From NCBI GenBank assembly GCA_937877465.1, contig CALFIT010000300.1:1-33420 (forward strand): a DNA stretch of 33,420 bases. The letters run 5' to 3'. The notes beneath the pieces are model-generated. The model did not search any database and was not told the origin of the DNA. It saw only the letters and a program-made list of their open reading frames with translations. The DNA is from an uncultured Bacteroidales bacterium (GTDB lineage: Bacteria; Bacteroidota; Bacteroidia; Bacteroidales; F082). This document shows, piece after piece, positions 24,471-30,805 of the stretch. Positions within the stretch are counted from its first letter, which is position 1. Each line of letters opens with the position of its first letter. The position numbers and the translations under genes were made by a program.

Positions 24471-25898
24471 ATGAGCGACAACCATGTGGAGATATGGAAC
24501 AAGTGTCTGTCTGTGATCAAAGACAACGTCACAGAGCAGGGCTATAAGACATGGTTTGAACCCATCGTCCCCATCTCGTTGGGCGGCGATGACTCACTCA
24601 CCATCGGTGTGCCCACGCAATTCTTCGCGGAAGTACTTGAAGAGAATTACATAGACCTTCTCCGTACGGTCATCAAACGTTTCGTCGGGAAAAACGGGAA
24701 GCTGAAATATTCCATCGCCATTGCCAGCAACGACAGTGCCGGTTCCATTACTTTGCCAAGTTCGAATCGGAACTACCCTAAGAACCCCATCGGTCAACCA
24801 CCCGTTCCGCAACGACTCTCGGACGGTCCCATCAATCCATTCGTCATTCCAGGACTAAAGAAGCTGCAGATTGATTCCCAACTCAACGAGAACTACACAT
24901 TCGAAAGATTCATCGAAGGTGACTGCAACAGATTGGCTCGTTCGGCCGGCCTCGAAATCGCCAAAGACCCTGGAAAGACGGCCTTCAACCCCTTGGTCAT
25001 CTATAGCGGAACAGGCTTGGGCAAGACCCATCTGTGCCATGCCATTGGACTGGAAACCAAACGTTTGCACCCAGAAAAGACCGTACTCTATGTACAGGCC
25101 GAACAGCTTTCGACGCAATACGTTTCTGCCAACAAGAACAACAACCGTCCCGACTTCATCAACTTCTACCAGATGATAGATGTGCTCATCGTGGACGACA
25201 TTCAGTTTCTTGCGGGAAAACCCGGGACCCAGGATGTTTTCTTTCACATCTTCAACCACTTGCAACAGAACAACAAACAAGTTGTGATAACCAGCGACAA
25301 GTTCCCTTCGGAGCTGCAAGGCATGGAAGAGCGGTTGCTCTCGCGTTTCAAGTGGGGACTTCCTGCCGAACTCCAGGCCCCCGACCTTTCGACACGCACT
25401 TCCATCATCCGTGAAAAACTCACCGACAACGGCATCACCTTCCCAGAAGAAGTGGTACAATATATCGCCACGAATGTTCGCAACAACATCCGTGAGTTGG
25501 AAGGCGTAATGAATTCGCTGATGGCACAATCGATATTGAACAAAAAATGCGTCACCCTTGATATGGCGCAACAAATCACCGACCGCTTTGCGCACAACAC
25601 CGTCAAGGAGGTATCGGTGGAATACATCATCAATGCCGTCTGCGACTATTTCAAGATTTCGCCTGAGCAAATGGGACTCAACACGCGCAAGCGTCAAGTG
25701 GTGCAAGCACGGCAAATCGCCATGTACCTGTCGAAGAAATATTCCAACGCCAGCCTCGCCTCCATCGGGCAGCAATGCGGCAAGAAAGACCACGCCACCG
25801 TGCATCACGCCTGCAAGACCATCGCCAACCAGTTGGAGACCGACAAGCAGTTCAAGGTGATGTTTGCCGATATCGAGAAAAAAATCGCCCTACAATAA
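24471..25898 (+). CDS. dnaA: Chromosomal replication initiator protein DnaA
   Basis: A 475-residue AAA+ initiator that binds DnaA boxes and opens oriC. Domain I (about 1-85) has WNKCLSVIKDNVTEQGYKTWFEPI. Domain II is a short linker with prolines (about 90-130). Domain III carries Walker A GTGLGKTH (Lys185), Walker B VLIVDDIQF (Asp242-Asp243) and the sensor region ITSDKFPSEL with LLSRFKWGL. Domain IV has the DNA-binding signature KKDHATVHHACKTI. Everything is full length. A methyltransferase gene follows after 5 nt, implying co-transcription. In many bacteria dnaA lies beside oriC and dnaN; neither is here, which is common in Bacteroidota. Confidence 0.98.
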   Translation: MSDNHVEIWNKCLSVIKDNVTEQGYKTWFEPIVPISLGGDDSLTIGVPTQFFAEVLEENYIDLLRTVIKRFVGKNGKLKYSIAIASNDSAGSITLPSSNRNYPKNPIGQPPVPQRLSDGPINPFVIPGLKKLQIDSQLNENYTFERFIEGDCNRLARSAGLEIAKDPGKTAFNPLVIYSGTGLGKTHLCHAIGLETKRLHPEKTVLYVQAEQLSTQYVSANKNNNRPDFINFYQMIDVLIVDDIQFLAGKPGTQDVFFHIFNHLQQNNKQVVITSDKFPSELQGMEERLLSRFKWGLPAELQAPDLSTRTSIIREKLTDNGITFPEEVVQYIATNVRNNIRELEGVMNSLMAQSILNKKCVTLDMAQQITDRFAHNTVKEVSVEYIINAVCDYFKISPEQMGLNTRKRQVVQARQIAMYLSKKYSNASLASIGQQCGKKDHATVHHACKTIANQLETDKQFKVMFADIEKKIALQ

Positions 25899-25903
25899 TT
25901 CCC

Positions 25904-26650
25904 ATGACCAACGATTTCGGAAAACTTTATTTGGTACCCAACCTGTTAGGTGCCACGAAACCCGAACAAGTGCTGCCCAACGGTACATTGTCCATCGTGA
26001 AACGGCTGAAGCACTTCGTGGTGGAAAACACCCGCACCTCGCGCCGCGTGCTGAGCCGTAACGGAATGGACTGTGCCATCGACGACATCGAGTTCATCGA
26101 ACTCGACAAGCACAACGCCCGCAACCTCGACCTGATGGAGCACCTCGGTGCCTGCCTGCAAGGTGAAGACATGGGGCTGATGTCGGAGGCCGGCACCCCA
26201 TGCGTAGCCGACCCGGGTGCCTTGGTCGTTGACTTGGCCCATTCCGCTGGTATTCAAGTGGTTCCCTTAGTCGGTCCCAACGCCATGATTTTGGCTCTGA
26301 TGGCTTCGGGCTTCAACGGACAAGCCTTCGCCTTCCACGGCTACCTGCCCATCAAGAGTCCCGAAAGGCAAAACGCCATCAAGGACTTGGAACGCCGCTC
26401 GGTGGCCAACAACGAAACGGAGCTCTTCATCGAGACGCCCTTCCGCAACAACGCCATGCTGCAAGACCTCTGCAAGAACCTCCATCCCGCCACACAGCTT
26501 TGTGTCGCCAGCAACCTCACCTGCGACGACGAACTCATCATCAGCCAAAGCATCGGGGAATGGAAGAGCTATAAAGGTGATTTGAACAAAAAGCCCGCCG
26601 TGTTTGTGGTTTACAGCGAGCCGAGACGCAATTTCCAAAAAAGGAAGTAA
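25904..26650 (+). CDS. RsmI-like SAM-dependent methyltransferase (tetrapyrrole methylase fold)
   Basis: A 248-residue protein of the tetrapyrrole methylase superfamily. Recognisable are KLYLVPNLLGA at the N terminus, LMSEAGTPCVADPG, the VPLVGPNAMILALMASGF block and FHGYLPIKSPER, all as in RsmI, which 2'-O-methylates C1402 of 16S rRNA. Bacteroidota carry short RsmI-like proteins of this size lacking the RsmI C-terminal helical domain; whether this one acts on rRNA is inferred. The start is ATG 25904, 5 nt after dnaA; the frame is open upstream only because it runs inside dnaA. The stop codon directly abuts the stop of the convergent queE, leaving no intergenic base. Confidence 0.85.
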   Translation: MTNDFGKLYLVPNLLGATKPEQVLPNGTLSIVKRLKHFVVENTRTSRRVLSRNGMDCAIDDIEFIELDKHNARNLDLMEHLGACLQGEDMGLMSEAGTPCVADPGALVVDLAHSAGIQVVPLVGPNAMILALMASGFNGQAFAFHGYLPIKSPERQNAIKDLERRSVANNETELFIETPFRNNAMLQDLCKNLHPATQLCVASNLTCDDELIISQSIGEWKSYKGDLNKKPAVFVVYSEPRRNFQKRK

Positions 26651-27241
26651 TCAAGGGATGCCCAGAATCCGATGAATCTGCAAAGATAGTCGCCAATTCG
26701 GATAACGCATCACGGCTTCCACACATAGTTTCATGTTGGCTTGGCGTTGCTTTTCGTCCTCGCAATAACAGGGCTGCAAGAAACGATGCTTGGCCTCGAT
26801 GCCGTCGTATTGCGCCAAATCCTGACCGAGATAGACCACTTTCAGCTCGTCGCAATGCGTAACGACACAAGGTTCCAAGTCGCCACCTTCAAAAGCGGTC
26901 TTCGGCGAAAGCGTCACCCAGTCCAAATTGGTGGGCAAAGGCCTCGTCCCATTGGTTTCAATGGAGACTCGCCTGCCCGTCTTTTGCTTCAACTCGGTCA
27001 CGAAGGCCTCGTCGACGAACAAGGAAGGCTCACCGCCCGTCAGCACGACAAGCGGAGCCGACGGATACTTATTCACTTCATCCACAATCTCTTGCACGGT
27101 CATCATCACACCTTCTTGGTGTTGCGTGTCGCAGAAGGCGCAACGTAAATTGCAGCCGCTGAAGCGCACGAAGACGGCGGGCGTTCCACTGTGGAAGCCC
27201 TCGCCCTGAAGGGAGTGGAATATTTCGTTAATCTTGTACAT
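26651..27241 (-). CDS. queE: 7-carboxy-7-deazaguanine synthase
   Basis: A 196-residue radical SAM enzyme that converts 6-carboxytetrahydropterin to 7-carboxy-7-deazaguanine in queuosine synthesis. The N terminus INEIFHSLQGEG is diagnostic; the cluster motif CNLRCAFC (Cys30, Cys34, Cys37) binds the 4Fe-4S cluster, followed by VVLTGGEPSL and SIETNGTRPLP. ATG 27241 is chosen because it lines up with the family. The frame extends upstream through a repeat into queD, giving a false longer reading. It is the last gene of the queF-queC-queD-queE unit. The 46-nt gap to queD is almost wholly a repeat element. Confidence 0.95.
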   Translation of the reverse strand: MYKINEIFHSLQGEGFHSGTPAVFVRFSGCNLRCAFCDTQHQEGVMMTVQEIVDEVNKYPSAPLVVLTGGEPSLFVDEAFVTELKQKTGRRVSIETNGTRPLPTNLDWVTLSPKTAFEGGDLEPCVVTHCDELKVVYLGQDLAQYDGIEAKHRFLQPCYCEDEKQRQANMKLCVEAVMRYPNWRLSLQIHRILGIP

Positions 27242-27246
27242 TTTCT

Positions 27247-27278
27247 GGATTGCTTCGTCGTTCCTCCTCGCAATGACG
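27247..27278 (-). repeat. Half copy of a GTCATTGCGAGGA...GAAGCAATCC interspersed element
   Basis: Read on the minus strand, CGTCATTGCGAGG then AGGAACGACG then AAGCAATCC. It matches one arm of a palindromic element often seen between genes in Bacteroidota and other bacteria, here with two apparent 3-nt duplications (AGG, ACG). It fills the queD-queE gap. The related full element lies at 28437-28503. Confidence 0.75.
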
Positions 27279-27287
27279 CAAAGCGAG

Positions 27288-27641
27288 TCAATCAAAATTC
27301 TGCGGCGCGTCGTCCTTGATGTAGGAGGCCTTGTTGTCGCGCGACTCCCACACATCGGCGCGGTAGCAGTTCGGGACGGTATCGACAATCCAACGGGCCA
27401 AGTTCTCCGCCGTCGGGTTGAAGTCGAGGACTTCGTTCAGGTTGGCGTGGTCTATCTTCCCGTGAATCAGCCGCTTGATTTCGGTGAAGTCGCACACCAT
27501 GCCGTTGTTGTCCAATTCCTTGGCTCGGCAATACACGTTCACTTTCCAGTTGTGGCCGTGCAGGTTCTCGCACTTGCTCTCATAGTCAAGGTAGAGCTGG
27601 TGGCACGAGGATATTTCGAGGGTTTTTCTGACGTAATACAT
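27288..27641 (-). CDS. queD: 6-carboxy-5,6,7,8-tetrahydropterin synthase
   Basis: A 117-residue member of the 6-pyruvoyl-tetrahydropterin synthase family. Zinc ligands His14 (SSCHQLY), His28 and His30 (NLHGHNW) and catalytic Cys24 (ESKCENLHGH) are present. VCDFTEIKRLIH and DHANLNE are typical, and NPTAENLARWI sits near the end. It converts dihydroneopterin triphosphate to carboxytetrahydropterin, the substrate of QueE. Length is normal for the family. The ATG is immediately preceded by degenerate heptamer repeats, and a palindrome separates it from queC. Confidence 0.95.
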   Translation of the reverse strand: MYYVRKTLEISSCHQLYLDYESKCENLHGHNWKVNVYCRAKELDNNGMVCDFTEIKRLIHGKIDHANLNEVLDFNPTAENLARWIVDTVPNCYRADVWESRDNKASYIKDDAPQNFD

Positions 27642-27678
27642 ATTCAGTTGACAGTTATCAGTTTTTAGTTATCAGTTG
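27642..27678 (-). repeat. Degenerate heptamer repeats abutting the queD start codon
   Basis: On the minus strand the sequence consists of AACTGAT/AACTAAA/AACTGTC-like units, about five copies, ending directly at the ATG. It is the same family as the array before queC. Confidence 0.7.
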
Positions 27679-27708
27679 TAGGGCTGTCACACTGTGGCAG
27701 CCGTACAA
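27676..27708. repeat. Palindromic element TTGTAGGGCTG...CAGCCGTACAA
   Basis: Two 14-nt arms (27676-27689 and 27695-27708) with two imperfect positions and a 5-nt loop. It is located between queC and queD. A better-conserved copy lies at 28990-29022. Confidence 0.8.
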
Positions 27709-27712
27709 GGTT

Positions 27713-28366
27713 TTATGATTCGTATTCAGTATGGTCTTCAATCCCGGCATCTATTAAGGCCTGACGGCGCTCGCGGCAAGTGCCGCATTTGCCGCAGTGC
27801 TTCTCGCCGCCTTTGTAGCAGGAATAGGTCTCGCTGTAGTCGATGCCCAAGGCCTTGCCGTGCTCGGCGATTTCCTTCTTGCTCAGGTGGGTGTAGGGCG
27901 CGAATACCGTGATGTTTTCGTAGGTTCCTGCCGACATGGCTTCCGACATGGCGTCGACGAACCGGGGGCGGCAGTCGGGGTAGATGGAGTGGTCGCCAGC
28001 ATGGTTGGCAATCATCACGCGCTTCAGGCCGTTGCTCTCGGCGATACCAGCGGCAATGGCCAGCATGATGCCGTTGCGGAAGGGCACCACGGTCGATTTC
28101 ATGTTCTCGTCGTCGTAGTTGCCTTCGGGGATGTCGGCGGCGGTCATCAGCAAGGCACTCTTGAAATAGCGGTGCATAAACTCCAAAGGGATGATGATGT
28201 GCCTGATGCCTAAACGCTGGCAGTGCGTGACGGCACACACGCGCTCGCGCCCGTTCTGCGTCGAGCCGTAGTCGAAGGTGATGGCCAAGGCGATGTCGTC
28301 CTTGAACTCATAAAGCATTGTGGTTGAGTCCATTCCGCCGGAGATGATGATTACAGCGTCCTTCAT
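27713..28366 (-). CDS. queC: 7-cyano-7-deazaguanine synthase
   Basis: A 217-residue PP-loop ATPase converting carboxydeazaguanine to preQ0 with ammonia and ATP. SGGMDST at 9-15 is the ATP-binding PP-loop. FDYGSTQNGRERVCA, PFRNGIMLAIAAGIAE and the C-terminal zinc site in CYKGGEKHCGKCGTC are all as in the family. Length is standard. It is the second gene of the queF-queC-queD-queE cluster. The start codon is directly preceded by an array of 7- to 8-nt repeats, and the gap to queF is made entirely of repeat DNA. Confidence 0.96.
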   Translation of the reverse strand: MKDAVIIISGGMDSTTMLYEFKDDIALAITFDYGSTQNGRERVCAVTHCQRLGIRHIIIPLEFMHRYFKSALLMTAADIPEGNYDDENMKSTVVPFRNGIMLAIAAGIAESNGLKRVMIANHAGDHSIYPDCRPRFVDAMSEAMSAGTYENITVFAPYTHLSKKEIAEHGKALGIDYSETYSCYKGGEKHCGKCGTCRERRQALIDAGIEDHTEYES

Positions 28367-28429
28367 TTCAGTTGTCAGTTACCAGTTGTTCAGTTGTCAG
28401 TTGTTCAGTTATTCAGTTGTTCAGTTGTC
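28367..28429 (-). repeat. Tandem 7/8-nt repeats abutting the queC start codon
   Basis: About eight units of CAGTTGT(T) type on the plus strand, reading as (C/T)AACTGA(A) on the minus strand, with small changes in unit length. The array touches the ATG at 28366. It occupies most of the queF-queC gap. Confidence 0.85.
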
Positions 28430-28436
28430 GCTTTGC

Positions 28437-28503
28437 GTCATCGCGAGGAACGAAGCGATCCATGACTAACATATCTAGATTGCCGCGCTCCGCTCGCAAT
28501 GAC
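28437..28503. repeat. Full GTCATTGCGAG-type palindromic element overlapping the queF 3' end
   Basis: The left arm 28437-28460 begins GTCATCGCGAGGAACGAAGC. The right arm 28478-28503 reads, in reverse complement, GTCATTGCGAGCGGAGCGCG plus GCAATC. The arms are imperfect inverted copies around a 17-nt centre. The queF stop codon (28475-28477) lies inside the element. Confidence 0.8.
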
Positions 28504-28954
28504 TGAGAAGCCGTTGCCGCACCATGTCTTGATGCTCGGCGTCGCCGTAGTTGGCGAAGGGCTTGATGGAGATGCCACCGCGCGGATTGAACAGCCCGAT
28601 GACTTCCAAATACTTGGGTTCCATCAGCTTGACCAAGTCCTTCATGATGATGTTGACACAGTCCTCGTGGAAGTCGCCGTGGTTGCGGAAGCTGAAGAGA
28701 TAGAGTTTCAGGCTCTTGCTCTCCACCATCAGCGTGCGCGGGATATAATTAATAATAAGGTGTCCGAAGTCGGGCTGTCCCGTCTTGGGGCAAAGCGAGG
28801 TGAACTCAGGGCAATCCAAAGTCACAAGATATTCGTTCTCAGGATGTTTGTTCTCAAACGTCTCCAACATCTCTGGGGTATAGTCGTAATTGTATTGGGT
28901 GTTTTGGTTGCCCAACAGCGTCACGCCTTGCAGTTCTTGTTCGTTTCTTGACAT
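28475..28954 (-). CDS. queF: NADPH-dependent 7-cyano-7-deazaguanine reductase (type I)
   Basis: A 159-residue T-fold enzyme that reduces preQ0 to preQ1. Catalytic Cys55 and Asp62 lie in SLCPKTGQPDFGH at the same numbering as in Bacillus QueF; the substrate motif ESKSLKLY begins at Glu78. Start ATG 28954 is supported by a -7 element at 28980-28973; a TTG at 28975 in frame would lie inside the promoter. The normal family sequence ends around NYGDAEHQDMVRQR. The last residues, SHCERSAAI, are encoded by a palindromic repeat that has overrun the original stop. It is the first gene of the queFCDE unit. No folE is seen, so the pathway's first enzyme is elsewhere. Confidence 0.95.
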   Translation of the reverse strand: MSRNEQELQGVTLLGNQNTQYNYDYTPEMLETFENKHPENEYLVTLDCPEFTSLCPKTGQPDFGHLIINYIPRTLMVESKSLKLYLFSFRNHGDFHEDCVNIIMKDLVKLMEPKYLEVIGLFNPRGGISIKPFANYGDAEHQDMVRQRLLSHCERSAAI

Positions 28955-28972
28955 AAGTTTGTATTTTGGCTG

Positions 28973-28980
28973 CAAAAATA
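28973..28980 (-). promoter_or_regulatory. -7 element of the que cluster
   Basis: TATTTTTG on the minus strand, ending 18 nt before the queF ATG at 28954. No preQ1 riboswitch aptamer is recognisable in the short leader of about 12 nt. Confidence 0.6.
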
Positions 28981-28989
28981 ATAAAAATA

Positions 28990-29022
28990 TTGTAGGGCTG
29001 TCATATTATGGCAGCCCTACAA
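28990..29022. repeat. Palindromic element TTGTAGGGCTGTCA...TGGCAGCCCTACAA
   Basis: The arms 28990-29003 and 29009-29022 are complementary at 13 of 14 positions (one wobble) around TATTA. It lies just downstream of the POT transporter stop (minus sense) and is followed by a T-rich tract, so it may also act as that gene's terminator. Confidence 0.85.
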
Positions 29023-29039
29023 ACATATAAAATTGATTA

Positions 29040-30722
29040 TCAGCATCCTTCTGTTGCCTTCTCCAGCTTCTTCATAATCGAGAAGATGAACACGGCGGAG
29101 AGCAGACACAACGCGACGAGCACGCCCCAGACCATCCAGAGCGGCATTCCCGTGCCCCAGATGCGGGCGATGACGCTGGTGAGATAATTTCCGATGGCCG
29201 TCACGCAGAACCACAGGCCCATCATCATGCCCTTGTACTTCGGCGGGGCCACCTTCGTGACAAACGAGATGCCGATGGGACTCAACAGCAACTCGGCAAA
29301 GGTTAGCACGAAATAAGTACTGATCAGCCAGTTGGGTGAAACCAACATGCTGCTCACGCCGCCTTGCGCCTTCAGCTCGGCCGGACTTTCCAACGGGATG
29401 GAAGCGATGACCAAGACCAAGAAACCGAGGGCGGCCACAATCATGCCGAGGCCAATCTTGCGCGGCGAGGACGGCTCTTTGCCTTTCTTCGCCAAGGCAC
29501 CGAACACGGCCATCGAGACGGGCGTCAAGGCGACCACGAAGAACGGGTTGAACTGCTGGAACTGCTGCGGCAGGATGCTGATCGGGTCGGGCATGGTCCT
29601 GTAAAACATCCAAGCCATGATCCAGAGAAACGCCGTAACGCCACATAGAATCCCCCTGTTGAGCGGTTTCTTCGTCTGGGCTGCCCCGAACATCGTATAA
29701 ATCGAGATGGCGACCATAGTCAGCGACCAGATGTTGAAGCCGAAGCGCGTGAAACCGCTTGCCGAGCTTTGCGTGTAGTCGCGGGCGAAGTAGGTCAGGC
29801 AGAGACCCGCCTGCTGGAACGACATCCAGAAGAAGATGACCACCACGAACACCATCACCAAGGCGGTGATGCGCTCGCGGGTTTGCTCCTTCGAAAGCTC
29901 CTCCACGTGGACTATGGTATGCTCCATCGTCTTGGCCTGCTTCGTGTTCACGTCGGCATGGGCAAACCACTTGCGGCAGCTCAGGTAAATCGCCATCGAG
30001 AGAATCAGCGAGAGGCACGCCACGCCGAAGCCGTAGTTGTAGGCGCCCGACAAAGCGTCGATGTAGCTGTTGGCGAAACCCGCCAGGTCGTTGAGGTTGC
30101 CGCCTTGCTGCACCGCCAACGCCTCGAAACTCGACAAAGCGTCAGCCGTGATGGTGCCGTTGAGATACTGGTGCGCCAACGACGGAATCTGCGGCACATA
30201 GCTGTAGCCCGCCTTGCCGAGGAACAAATCAGTGACCTTTGTAGCGGTGATTGGCGCGAACATCGAGCCGATGTTGATGGCCATGTAGAACAGGCTGAAG
30301 CCGTTGTCGCGGAAGGCGCTATATTTGGCCTCGTCGTATAGGTTGCCCACCATCACCTGCAGGTTGCCCTTGAACAGGCCCGTGCCAATGGCGATGAGCG
30401 CCAAAGCCGTGAACATGGTGACTTTGGCCGTGGCCGTGGCCATTGGTACCGCCAAGAGCAGGTAGCCGAGAAACATCACCACGATGCCCGACTTCACCAT
30501 CTTGCCGTAGCCGAAGCGGTCGGCGAGCATACCGCCGATGAGCGGCATGAAATAGACGCATCCGAGGAAGATGCCGTAGATGTTGCCCGCCTGCGCCTCG
30601 TTGTAGCCGAACTTGGCTTGCAGGAAGAGCACGAAGATGGCCAGCATGGTGTAATAGCCGAAGCGCTCGCCCGTGTTGGCGAGGGCGAGGGCATAGAGGC
30701 CTTTAGGATGTCCTTTGAACAT
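29040..30722 (-). CDS. POT/PTR2-family proton-coupled peptide transporter (distal copy)
   Basis: A 560-residue integral inner-membrane protein of the major facilitator superfamily. The first helix carries the POT signature NTGERFGYYTM (ExxERF-like proton and peptide site). PLIGGMLADRFGYGK and GTGLFKGNLQVMVGNLYDE follow, and the second half has FFWMSFQQAGLCLTYFARD and TFAELLLSPIGISFVTKVAP, the PTR2 signature. About 14 membrane helices are expected. It imports di- and tripeptides with protons. It is paralogous to the preceding transporter and 83 nt downstream of it; a terminator lies in that gap. The start codon is preceded by five heptamer repeats and no -7 element is clear. Confidence 0.94.
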   Translation of the reverse strand: MFKGHPKGLYALALANTGERFGYYTMLAIFVLFLQAKFGYNEAQAGNIYGIFLGCVYFMPLIGGMLADRFGYGKMVKSGIVVMFLGYLLLAVPMATATAKVTMFTALALIAIGTGLFKGNLQVMVGNLYDEAKYSAFRDNGFSLFYMAINIGSMFAPITATKVTDLFLGKAGYSYVPQIPSLAHQYLNGTITADALSSFEALAVQQGGNLNDLAGFANSYIDALSGAYNYGFGVACLSLILSMAIYLSCRKWFAHADVNTKQAKTMEHTIVHVEELSKEQTRERITALVMVFVVVIFFWMSFQQAGLCLTYFARDYTQSSASGFTRFGFNIWSLTMVAISIYTMFGAAQTKKPLNRGILCGVTAFLWIMAWMFYRTMPDPISILPQQFQQFNPFFVVALTPVSMAVFGALAKKGKEPSSPRKIGLGMIVAALGFLVLVIASIPLESPAELKAQGGVSSMLVSPNWLISTYFVLTFAELLLSPIGISFVTKVAPPKYKGMMMGLWFCVTAIGNYLTSVIARIWGTGMPLWMVWGVLVALCLLSAVFIFSIMKKLEKATEGC

Positions 30723-30724
30723 AA

Positions 30725-30759
30725 TTTAGAATTTAGAATTAAGAATTAAGAATTAAGAG
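30725..30759 (-). repeat. Five heptamer repeats abutting the POT transporter start codon
   Basis: On the plus strand: TTTAGAA, TTTAGAA, TTAAGAA, TTAAGAA, TTAAGAG, without gaps. On the coding strand this reads CTCTTAA then TTCTTAA twice and TTCTAAA twice, ending 2 nt before the ATG at 30722. Confidence 0.85.
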
Positions 30760-30785
30760 AAAGGCTTGCCGTATGGCAAGCCTTT
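30760..30785 (-). terminator. Terminator after the proximal POT transporter gene
   Basis: AAGGCTTGCC (30761-30770) pairs perfectly with GGCAAGCCTT (30775-30784) around a 4-nt loop, extended by one A-T pair on each side. On the minus strand it is followed by TTTCTCTT. It sits about 20 nt after the stop at 30806. Confidence 0.8.
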
Positions 30786-30805
30786 TCCAATCGATATACT
30801 GATGA

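Noticed and set aside
28367..28429. CRISPR or minisatellite reading of the CAGTTGT array
   Set aside because: Units are 7-8 nt without spacers: a simple short tandem repeat.
28955..28979. preQ1 riboswitch before queF
   Set aside because: The leader is too short and shows no aptamer pattern; the upstream hairpin is an interspersed palindrome also found between queC and queD.
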